DNA from: Streptomyces sp. GS7
Lineage (GTDB): Bacteria > Actinomycetota > Actinomycetes > Streptomycetales > Streptomycetaceae
Direction of reading: 5' to 3'
Length of the DNA stretch: 64,000 nucleotides
Assembly (NCBI RefSeq): GCF_009834125.1
Contig: NZ_CP047146.1
Span: 5,077,501-5,141,500, forward strand
Shown here: piece after piece, positions 34,786-43,650 of the stretch
How positions within the stretch are numbered: the stretch's first letter is position 1
How the letters are laid out: every line of letters begins with the position of its first letter
Program-made: the position numbers and the translations under genes
Notes under the pieces: model-generated
What the model saw: the letters and a program-made list of their open reading frames with translations, nothing else
Database searches by the model: none
What the model was told of the DNA's origin: nothing

Positions 34786-34840
34786 TGAAAACTGTCGTGG
34801 AGGCAACGCCACAGTGGGTTCAAATCCCACAGCCTCGGAA
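34786..34840 (+). repeat. tRNA-Ser-like 3' half (right copy; possible att site)
   Basis: CTTGAAA at 34784-34790 is the normal anticodon loop of a TGA-reading serine tRNA. It is followed by a variable arm (GGCAACGCC), T-arm GTGGG-TTCAAAT-CCCAC and AGCCTCG. The 5' half does not fold as a D-arm or pair with the acceptor strand, and one anticodon-stem pair is broken. From AAAACTG to CAGCCTC it repeats 30977-31025. Confidence 0.65.
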
Positions 34841-34860
34841 GGTGGAAGGCCCCTGACCGG

Positions 34861-34898
34861 ACACCCTGGACAGCCTCATTTCTGGCTGTCCAGGGTGT
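34861..34898 (+). terminator. Strong terminator hairpin after the right tRNA-like sequence
   Basis: ACACCCTGGACAGCC and GGCTGTCCAGGGTGT form a perfect 15-bp stem around an 8-base loop, followed by TTTA. It terminates plus-strand transcripts leaving the island. Confidence 0.88.
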
Positions 34899-34998
34899 TT
34901 ATGCAGGTGGGAGCCATAACCAGACATTCGGACAGCTGGGACACTTGTGGGCGTGCTTGCTCAGCGCCTAATACTCCAGCTGCCAGGCCGAGATGTGG

Positions 34999-35301
34999 CT
35001 AGCCCGGACGTCCGTGGTGGCCACGGTAGTCATAACCTCCACGGTAGTCATAACCTCCATGGTGGCCATAATCTCTATGGTGGCCATAACCTCCATACTG
35101 CCCCCATTGGCCGTAGCCTTCGTCCCCTGGGCACGGCGGCATGGCGCAAGTCGGCACCCGGAAGGCGGCGGAAACCATGGGCTTGGATGACGTGGCCGAG
35201 AGATGATCGGCCGCACGTGCAGTACCGACACCACCTGCAACGGCGAGGATGGGTGCCACACACACAGCAGCGATCACCGACCGCACTGCTTTGGTAACCA
35301 T
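34999..35301 (-). CDS. Small secreted Gly/Tyr/His-rich protein
   Basis: 100 residues from the ATG at 35301, which has AGGGGGA upstream; an earlier in-frame start at 35343 is less likely. A Sec signal peptide (VIAAVCVAPILAVAGGVGTA, cleavage after TARA) leads to a short linker with two Cys (PTCAMPPCPG). The last 40 residues are a Gly/Tyr/His/Asp/Arg repeat (GYGQWGQYGGYGHHRDYGHH, then GGYDYRGGYDYRGHH). Such tails can bind metals or phase-separate, and resemble structural proteins. I know no named family for it. Confidence 0.7.
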   Translation of the reverse strand: MVTKAVRSVIAAVCVAPILAVAGGVGTARAADHLSATSSKPMVSAAFRVPTCAMPPCPGDEGYGQWGQYGGYGHHRDYGHHGGYDYRGGYDYRGHHGRPG

Positions 35302-35843
35302 GTGACATCCCCCTTCAGGGGGGTGAGCAAAAGGATTCGGCACATCGGCAGCCGACTTGGTGGCCCGGCTCGCCTTGAGCGCTCGGAGCCACCTTCACTC
35401 TTCCTTTCCCTCAAGCCTTCATCGCGGGTCTCGCAGCCGATAGGGCCGAACGGCCCCGGCACGTGAGCCAACGGGGCACTACCCGGACGGGCAAGCCGTA
35501 CTTGCCCCTGAAAAAGGGTTTGCCCAGCTGAGGTGTGGTACTGAGCGAGGTCCGTGGTGGTGTCACCTCCGCCTTGGCATTGCTCATCGCGGCTGGCACG
35601 TGACACCGGCCGCGGCACTTTCTGATCCGTAGCTCTATGCAGAAAGGTTACTGAGGGCCATTCCGGCTAAACCATGGTCTCAGGCAGCCGTGGCAGGCCG
35701 CTCTCGGTCGATGCGGTTCCGGTACTTCGCTGCTGTACCGCCACCAGCGGAGAACAGAGCGACGAGGTCTGCAGGTGGGTTTGTCGGTGGCACGTACTAA
35801 CGTGCCCGCAGCGTTCTGTCGATTTTTGTACGCCTGAGGAGCC
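35302..35843. other. Intergenic region without a recognisable gene
   Basis: 542 bases. The right edge of the left part should carry the promoter of the minus-strand secreted protein gene. Short open frames on the minus strand lack family features. Nothing else was recognised. Confidence 0.35.
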
Positions 35844-36308
35844 ATGATGCCCGGAGACGCACCCGAGCTGCCTGCCGAGGACCTGCGCACCCTGATACCG
35901 GAGTACGCGGGCCTTGCCCGGGAAACCATCCTCCTCAACCCTGAGCCCGGCGACCCTGGCGTGCGGGAGAGTTCGCTGGGAGGCAAGCCGCTGTGGCCCG
36001 CGGACGAGCCGTGGCCGTAGTGCACGCAGGAAGACCACTGGACGGTCGGCTCCGACCCGTCCAACAGGACCGAGATCGTCCCGGGCGCGGTGCCTATGGT
36101 TCCGATCCTCCAGCTGTTCGCCCGGGATGCGCCGGGGCTGGAGTTCCCGGAGGGGAAGGACCTGCTACAGCTGGTGTGGTGCGCGCTGATGCATCAGCAG
36201 GACCCCAGGCTGCTGGTGATGCCGCAGCTTTTCTGGCGCAACGAGGCAGAGATCGTGGCTGGAGGGCTGCTGTCCGAGAGCAGTGGTAACCACGAGGAGA
36301 TCAGTTGA
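35844..36308 (+). pseudogene. DUF1963-like protein gene with an internal amber stop
   Basis: From ATG 35844 the frame reads ELPAEDLRTLIPEYAGLARE and SSLGGKPLWPADEPWP, then TAG at 36018-36020. It continues in the same frame as CTQEDHWTVG, VPMVPILQLFARDAPGLEFP and LLQLVWCALMHQQDP to a stop at 36308. GGKPLWPADEPWPxC is the opening of the DUF1963/YwqG-type family, so one gene has been broken by a point mutation at the residue before the Cys. The downstream part looks truncated compared with the family. Confidence 0.7.
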
Positions 36309-36690
36309 CCGCCGCCCCCCAGGAAGTCAACACCCTTCGGGAGCAGGGCGAGTTGGGGGACACGGTGGTCATCGGCCTCGGCGCCAACGGCACCGGCGGG
36401 GTGTCCGACCTTCAAGCCGCCATCGATGCCATCGGCCCCGGCAAACGGATCATCCTGGTCACCTGCCGTGTCCCGCGTTCGTGGCAGGACTCGGTGAACC
36501 GGGCCGTAAGCACGGTGGCGGTACGCAACCGCAATGTCGCCATCGCCGACTGGAACAAGGCCGTCACCGGCCACGAAACCCTGCTGGGCGACGACGGCGT
36601 CCACCCCGGCCCCGAAGGACGGCCGGCTCTACGCCGACACCATCGCAACCGCCCCGGCGGCCCATCCTGCCGCCGGCCACTGGGCTCTGT
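36305..36690 (+). pseudogene. C-terminal fragment of an SGNH-type O-acyltransferase, frameshifted
   Basis: DTVVIGLGANGTGGVSDLQ, IGPGKRIILVTCRVPRSWQD and DDGVHPGP match the SGNH domain at the end of OafA/YrhL-like acyltransferases. The DGVHP motif carries the catalytic Asp and His. The sequence then continues one frame over (KDGRLYADTIA), so there is a frameshift near 36611. The membrane-embedded N-terminal domain is missing. Confidence 0.6.
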
Positions 36691-36794
36691 CCGATTCCGC
36701 CGGGAGGGCTGCCGCCATCGCGTCTCCCGCCAGGCCTGCTGCTCGCCGAGCGGCGCGTCGTTCTCGGCTTCTTCGGTGGGGCACTGACCCGGTC

Positions 36795-36909
36795 GGGAAA
36801 CGCGTTCGCCGGACACCGGGTGGTCGGGGATCGCGAAGCCGCGCGCCGCCGGCAGCGGGCGGATCTCGCCGATGGCCCGGGAGACCGTGGAGGGGGCGGT
36901 GGCCGTAGC
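36795..36909 (-). pseudogene. Possible transposase N-terminal remnant
   Basis: Minus-strand codons read TAPSTVSRAIGEIRPLPAAR and GFAIPDHPVSGERV, resembling the helix-turn-helix start of IS5-type transposases (STVSRAIGEIRPLL). There is no start, and the frame degrades on both sides. Confidence 0.35.
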
Positions 36910-36945
36910 GCGGCGAGCGTGGAGTGCGGAAGCCCGGTCGGTACG

Positions 36946-37893
36946 TCAGCGCTTCGGCGGCGGCTTGATCAGGTACAGCCGGCGGGCCAGGTCCAGATCG
37001 GTCAGCATCACGTTGGTGCCGTTCCAGCTGTACGAGCGCTGCTGCTGCCACACGGAGCCGTTGTTGCCACTCGGGTCGGCCCGGTGCGCGTCCACGACGA
37101 CCCCGGACCGCTGGCCCCAGTTCTGGATCTCGTCCGCGTGGCGGTTCACGGTCCAGTCCTGACCGCCCCGGATGTGCTGGGCGATCAGCCCGGGGATCAC
37201 CTGGAACCGCGCCCCTTCGGCCAGGGCCACGGCCAGCGTCTCGACACCGTCCCGCAGATGGTGGTTGCTCGTGCCGGGGTCGTTGTCGAACAGCTGGCGT
37301 ACGGCGTCCCTCAGGTGGCCCCGGCCGACTTGGATGGTGGGGAGGTCGCGATAGGTGACGGGGAAGGGGAAACGCGACCTCTGCGCTTGTGGGTACACAT
37401 CTCCCGAGACCATGTCGTTGCCGTCCTCGGTGAACGTGTAGACGATCTCGCGGTTCCCGTGCTGCACGTAGAAGCCCAGCAGATAGTTGTCGGACCGGCG
37501 GAAGAGTCCTCGGACCGCGCCGCCCCCGACGTCGCCGCGCTCGGCGAGCCGTCCGATGTTGATCGACTGGAAGGCTCCGGGGTCGGGGTTCCGGATCAGA
37601 TGGCCGGACCCGGGCCGCCTGGCGGCCTCGTCCCCCAGCGTCGCGCTGCGGACGTTCCCGACCAGGTGCGTGTAGAGGTTGGCGTACTCCTCGTCGCTTC
37701 CCACCGCCCTCGACTGCGGCTGGGCCTGCGCCTGCGACCGGGCATGTGGCCGGGCCTCCGGGCTGTTCTGGGCGACCGCGCTGCCCGCACCGAGTGTGCC
37801 CGCCAGCACGGAAACCACGACCGTCGCACTGATCAACCGCCGCCGCCGCGACCCGTGTTCGGTTCCTCGCGTCATCTCTTCCCGGTCTCCCAT
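36946..37893 (-). CDS. Secreted ribosome-inactivating protein (rRNA N-glycosidase, ricin A-chain fold)
   Basis: 315 residues (or 309 from M7). A basic start and hydrophobic stretch (LISATVVVSVLAGTLGAGSA) form a signal peptide. The rest matches the RIP fold: a first active-site Tyr in SDNYLLGFYV (Y137), a second in TYRDL (Y181), the catalytic pair E226 and R229 in LAEGARFQVI, and the conserved Trp W259 in IQNWGQRS. The family removes the adenine of the sarcin-ricin loop of large rRNA, mainly in eukaryotic ribosomes. A secreted bacterial enzyme would target fungi, protozoa or other eukaryotes. It follows another secreted-protein gene by one base, so the two are co-transcribed. All key residues are present. 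Confidence 0.86.
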   Translation of the reverse strand: MGDREEMTRGTEHGSRRRRLISATVVVSVLAGTLGAGSAVAQNSPEARPHARSQAQAQPQSRAVGSDEEYANLYTHLVGNVRSATLGDEAARRPGSGHLIRNPDPGAFQSINIGRLAERGDVGGGAVRGLFRRSDNYLLGFYVQHGNREIVYTFTEDGNDMVSGDVYPQAQRSRFPFPVTYRDLPTIQVGRGHLRDAVRQLFDNDPGTSNHHLRDGVETLAVALAEGARFQVIPGLIAQHIRGGQDWTVNRHADEIQNWGQRSGVVVDAHRADPSGNNGSVWQQQRSYSWNGTNVMLTDLDLARRLYLIKPPPKR

Positions 37894-37894
37894 G

Positions 37895-38473
37895 TCAGGC
37901 CCAGAAGTCGGACTCGGCCTGCAGGTGGCCCTTGGTGACCCGGCCTCCGTCGCTCCAGTAGCGGGCCTTGTACTCCTCGCCCTTGTTCATCCACATTCCG
38001 ATCATGGTCGAGCCGTACGAGCCGCAGTGGGCGTTGCCGCAGGCCCAGTCCCACGTGATGCGATTGCCCTTGCTGTCCAGGATCTCGATCCAGTCCCAGC
38101 CGTCGTACGGATCCCGCCCCGAGGGCGTCATCCATGTCACGTCGATGCCGGTGAGGTGGGACTGGTACCACCAGCCGCGGTATTGCGCCGGCGACACCTC
38201 ACTGATCGGGTAGTTGGTGTTGATCGCGGGGTCCCCGGGGCTCTGGTGCGTCGGCGGCTGCCAGTGCTCACGCACCGAGTCGGTCGCCGGAACCGCCTGC
38301 ACGGCGGCCGTCGTCGACCTGCCCGAACCCTGCGACGCCGCGGAGGCCGTCCCCAGCGCCACCACGGACACACTCGCGAGCACCCCGGCCATGACCGCGG
38401 CCCGCCGCCGAGGCTTGCTCACCCCGGCGCACAGGGAAGAAACTTTTCCCTTGACTCGTGTACGGAACAACAT
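37895..38473 (-). CDS. Secreted protein co-encoded with the ribosome-inactivating protein (function unknown)
   Basis: 192 residues. A basic N-region and hydrophobic segment (AAVMAGVLASVSVVALGTAS) give a signal peptide with cleavage near residue 46. The mature part is Trp/Tyr/Gly-rich (RGWWYQSHLTGIDVTW, DPYDGWDWIEILDSKGN, WDWACGNAHCGSYG) with a Cys pair that could form a disulfide, suggesting a compact beta-rich binding domain. Its stop lies one base before the RIP start, so translation is coupled. It could be a binding or delivery partner, or a protector of the producer. No family recognised. Confidence 0.75.
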   Translation of the reverse strand: MLFRTRVKGKVSSLCAGVSKPRRRAAVMAGVLASVSVVALGTASAASQGSGRSTTAAVQAVPATDSVREHWQPPTHQSPGDPAINTNYPISEVSPAQYRGWWYQSHLTGIDVTWMTPSGRDPYDGWDWIEILDSKGNRITWDWACGNAHCGSYGSTMIGMWMNKGEEYKARYWSDGGRVTKGHLQAESDFWA

Positions 38474-40569
<2,096 letters not shown>

Positions 40570-40968
40570 TACGCACGTTACGGTCGGCCCCTTCCGCCGC
40601 CGCGGAGCGGGCCGGTGCGGGCGGCGATCCGATGTGCTGGTCGCGCTGCGGGAGCTGGTGTCCGGATCGGCGGCGGGTGCGGCGGACGTTCCGGCTCTCC
40701 CCTCGTGCGGAGGGCCGGTTCGTCCCTGTCGCGAAGGCCCTCGCACGGGGTCTAAGGATTTTCCGGTGGGTGGCGTGAGATCAAAGAGGGGGCGGCCCCC
40801 GGCGGTGTCCGGCCCGTCCGAGGCGAGCCAGGTGGTCGGAGCGCGCGGTGGGCGGCCGTGGGACCGCGGCCGAGCCGATCCCGACACGTCCGACCCCTGC
40901 CCCGGCATGAGGCCGCACGAGCACCACGCACGCACCAGGACCACGAGGAAGACAAGGGAGAGCAGCGG
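40570..40968. promoter_or_regulatory. Intergenic promoter region ahead of the aminotransferase gene
   Basis: 399 bases without a gene. An imperfect palindrome, CTAAGGATTTTCCGGT (40752-40767) with core GGATTTTCC, resembles the core of PAS-LuxR activator sites but has about four mismatches to the consensus I recall. It is a weak candidate. Confidence 0.3.
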
Positions 40969-42027
40969 ATGTCGTTCAAGTACCCCGTGTCCAGGCCCGC
41001 TCTGGACGGCAGAGAGCTGGAGTATCTGACCGGTGCCGTCGAGGACGGCTGGATTTCGTCCCAGGGCCCGATGGTCGGGCGGTTCGAGCGCGCCTTCGCG
41101 GACTACAACGGGGTCGCGCACGGCGTGTCCTGTTCGTCCGGGACGGCGGCGCTCACGCTGGCGCTGCGGGCGCTGGGCATCGGCCCCGGTGACGAGGTGA
41201 TCGTTCCGGAGTTCACGATGGTCGCCTCGGCGTGGGCGGTCACCTACACCGGCGCCACCCCCGTCTTCGTCGACTGCGCGGACGACCTCAACATCGACAT
41301 CGCCCTCATCGAGGAGAAGATCACCCCACGGACGAAGGCCATCATGCCCGTCCACATCTACGGCCGCCGCTGCGACATGGACGCGATCATGGACATCGCG
41401 TACCAGTACAACCTGCGGGTCGTGGAGGACAGCGCCGAGGCTCACGGCGTCCGTCCGGTCGGGGACATCGCCTGCTACTCGCTGTTCGCCAACAAGATCA
41501 TCACGGCGGGCGAGGGCGGCATCTGCCTCACCGACGACCCCAGGCTGGCAGGGCAGTTGGCGCATCTGCGGGCCATGGCCTTCACCAAGGACCACAGTTT
41601 CCTGCACAAGAAGGTCGCCTACAACTTCCGCATGACGGCCATGCAGGCCGCCGTCGCCCTCGCCCAGGTCGAGCGGCTGGAGGAGATCCTCGAAGCGCGG
41701 CGGGAGATCGAGCGGCGCTATGACGAGGGGCTCGCCGGAGTTCCCGGTATCACGCTGATGCCGCCCAGGGACGTGCTGTGGATGTACGACCTGCGGGCCG
41801 AACGCCGGGAGGAACTGCGGGAGTTCCTGGCGAACGAGTCGATCGAGACCCGGCTGTTCTTCAAGCCGATGAGCCGGCAGCCCATGTACCTCCACCCCGA
41901 CTGGCCCTCGCTCAAGGCGAACACGTTCGCCGAGGACGGCCTCTACCTTCCCACGCACACCGGACTGACCGCCGCCGACCAGGACTTCGTGATCGACCGG
42001 GTCCGCGCGTTCTACGGCGCCGGCTGA
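40969..42027 (+). CDS. pimC: GDP-4-keto-6-deoxymannose (mycosamine) 3-aminotransferase, PimC-like
   Basis: 352 residues from ATG 40969 behind AAGGGAGAGC. DegT/DnrJ/EryC1 family: GWISSQGPMVGRFERAFADY, SSGTAALTLALRA, EDSAEAHG and the PLP lysine in CYSLFANKIITAGEGG. The sequence is of the type that makes mycosamine for antifungal polyenes (PimC, NysDII, AmphDII), so it should transaminate GDP-3-keto-6-deoxymannose. The GDP-mannose dehydratase and glycosyltransferase expected to work with it are not in the window. Confidence 0.87.
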   Translation: MSFKYPVSRPALDGRELEYLTGAVEDGWISSQGPMVGRFERAFADYNGVAHGVSCSSGTAALTLALRALGIGPGDEVIVPEFTMVASAWAVTYTGATPVFVDCADDLNIDIALIEEKITPRTKAIMPVHIYGRRCDMDAIMDIAYQYNLRVVEDSAEAHGVRPVGDIACYSLFANKIITAGEGGICLTDDPRLAGQLAHLRAMAFTKDHSFLHKKVAYNFRMTAMQAAVALAQVERLEEILEARREIERRYDEGLAGVPGITLMPPRDVLWMYDLRAERREELREFLANESIETRLFFKPMSRQPMYLHPDWPSLKANTFAEDGLYLPTHTGLTAADQDFVIDRVRAFYGAG

Positions 42028-42056
42028 CCGGTCCGTTCGAGAGGGGATTCCGACCC

Positions 42057-43298
42057 ATGACGCCCACAGACCCGGCCGCGCCGCAGACCTGCCCGGTCGC
42101 GGCGGGGACAGCCCCGGCCACGGACTCGACCGATCCGCTGGTCGTCGACCTGCCGCTGCGCCGGCCCGGCGTGCCGTTCCCGCCGCCCCACTACGCCGAC
42201 TACCGCAACCACGAGGGACTGGTCCTCTCGCACCTGCCCGACGGCAGGCGGGTGTGGCTGGTCACCCGGCACGAGGACGTACGCACCGTACTGACCAGCC
42301 CCGAGATCAGCTCCAACCCCGCGCACGAGGGCTTCCCCAACATCGGCACGACCGGCGGAGTGCCCACACAGGACCAGATCCCGGGCTGGTTCGTGGGGAT
42401 GGACTCCCCCGAGCACGACCGGTTCCGCAAGGCCCTCATCCCGGAGTTCACCGTGCGGCGGGTGCGCGCGATGCGGCCCGCGATCGAGCGCACGGTGGAC
42501 GCGCAACTGGACGCCATGCTGGCCGCGGGCGACACCGCCGACCTCGTCGCCGACTTCGCACTGCCCATCCCCTCCCTGGTGATCTCCTCGCTGCTCGGTG
42601 TGCCGCCCGCCGACCGCGAGTTCTTCGAGTCGCGGACCCGCGTGCTGGTCTCCCTCCGCACCGCGACCGACGACGACCGGATGGCCGCCACCAAGGACCT
42701 CCTGCGTTACATCAGCCGACTGGTGGACATCAAGCAGAAGTGGGGCGGCGACGACCTCATCACGCGGCTGCTGGCCACCGGCTCGATCGCGCCCCACGAG
42801 CTGTCCGGCGTGCTGATGCTGCTGCTCATCGCCGGCCACGAGACGACCGCCAACAACATCGCGCTCGGCGTGGTCACGCTCCTGACGAACCCGCAGTGGA
42901 TCGGTGACGACCGGGCCGTGGAGGAGACGCTGCGCTTCCACTCCGTCGCCGACATCGTGTCCCTGCGGGTGGCAGTCGAGGACGTGGAGATCGCCGGGCA
43001 GCTCATCAAGGCGGGCGAGGGCATCATTCCCCTGGTCGCCGCGGCCAACCACGACGAGGACGTCTTCGCCTGCCCCCACGCGTTCGACCCGTCGCGGTCC
43101 GCCCGCTCGCACGTGGCGTTCGGGTACGGCGTGCACCAGTGTCTGGGGCAGAACCTGGTGCGGGTCGAGATGGAGGTCGCCTACCGGAAGCTCTTCGAGC
43201 GCATCCCGAACCTCCAACTCGACGTGCCCCTCGACAGGTTGGGCATCAAGTACGACGGCGTGCTCTACGGGCTGCACCAGCTGCCCGTCCGCTGGTAG
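42057..43298 (+). CDS. pimG: Cytochrome P450 for polyene carboxyl formation, PimG-like
   Basis: 413 residues from ATG 42057 behind GAGAGGGG. The I-helix oxygen-binding motif is AGHETTANN, the ExxR Glu and Arg are in EETLRF, and the haem-binding loop is FGYGVHQCLG. The sequence resembles the P450s (PimG, NysN, AmphN) that oxidise the exocyclic methyl of polyene macrolactones to a carboxylate. It is followed at 80 bases by a ferredoxin gene, the usual redox partner in these clusters. Confidence 0.87.
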   Translation: MTPTDPAAPQTCPVAAGTAPATDSTDPLVVDLPLRRPGVPFPPPHYADYRNHEGLVLSHLPDGRRVWLVTRHEDVRTVLTSPEISSNPAHEGFPNIGTTGGVPTQDQIPGWFVGMDSPEHDRFRKALIPEFTVRRVRAMRPAIERTVDAQLDAMLAAGDTADLVADFALPIPSLVISSLLGVPPADREFFESRTRVLVSLRTATDDDRMAATKDLLRYISRLVDIKQKWGGDDLITRLLATGSIAPHELSGVLMLLLIAGHETTANNIALGVVTLLTNPQWIGDDRAVEETLRFHSVADIVSLRVAVEDVEIAGQLIKAGEGIIPLVAAANHDEDVFACPHAFDPSRSARSHVAFGYGVHQCLGQNLVRVEMEVAYRKLFERIPNLQLDVPLDRLGIKYDGVLYGLHQLPVRW

Positions 43299-43377
43299 CC
43301 GCCCCGGCCCCGTCCGCCCGGCGGCGCCGGGCCACCGGTCGCCGGGCGGCCCACCCCACCCCAGGAGAGACATCGAC

Positions 43378-43569
43378 ATGCGTATCACCGTTGACCCCGA
43401 GCGCTGCGTGGGGGCGGGCCAGTGCGTGCTGAACGCGCCCCGCCTCTTCGACCAGGACGAGGACGGGCTCGTCACCCTCCTCGCCGAGCCCGGCGCCGAC
43501 CAGGAGTCCGCGGGCCGATTGGCGGCCGCCCTGTGCCCGTCCCAGGCGATCACGGTGCACGAGGGCTGA
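43378..43569 (+). CDS. pimF: [3Fe-4S]-type ferredoxin, PimF-like
   Basis: 63 residues from ATG 43378 behind AGGAGAG. Three cluster Cys are visible (ERCVGAGQC, then ALCPSQAI); a fourth is missing, as in single 3Fe-4S ferredoxins that serve actinobacterial P450s. It should pass electrons to the P450 directly upstream. Confidence 0.87.
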   Translation: MRITVDPERCVGAGQCVLNAPRLFDQDEDGLVTLLAEPGADQESAGRLAAALCPSQAITVHEG

Positions 43570-43650
43570 CGCCCGATGCGGGCGGGAGCCCGTCTTTCGA
43601 ACCCCGGCGTGTCCCCCACGACCGACGAGAATGCTTGAGATCCGGGAGCG

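Noticed and set aside
34740..34840. Complete tRNA-Ser (TGA)
   Set aside because: The anticodon loop fits, but the upstream sequence cannot form the D-arm or acceptor stem and an anticodon-stem pair is broken.
34947..35297. Plus-strand open frame with HGGHNL repeats
   Set aside because: Antisense of the secreted Gly/Tyr/His-rich gene, which has a signal peptide and a ribosome site.
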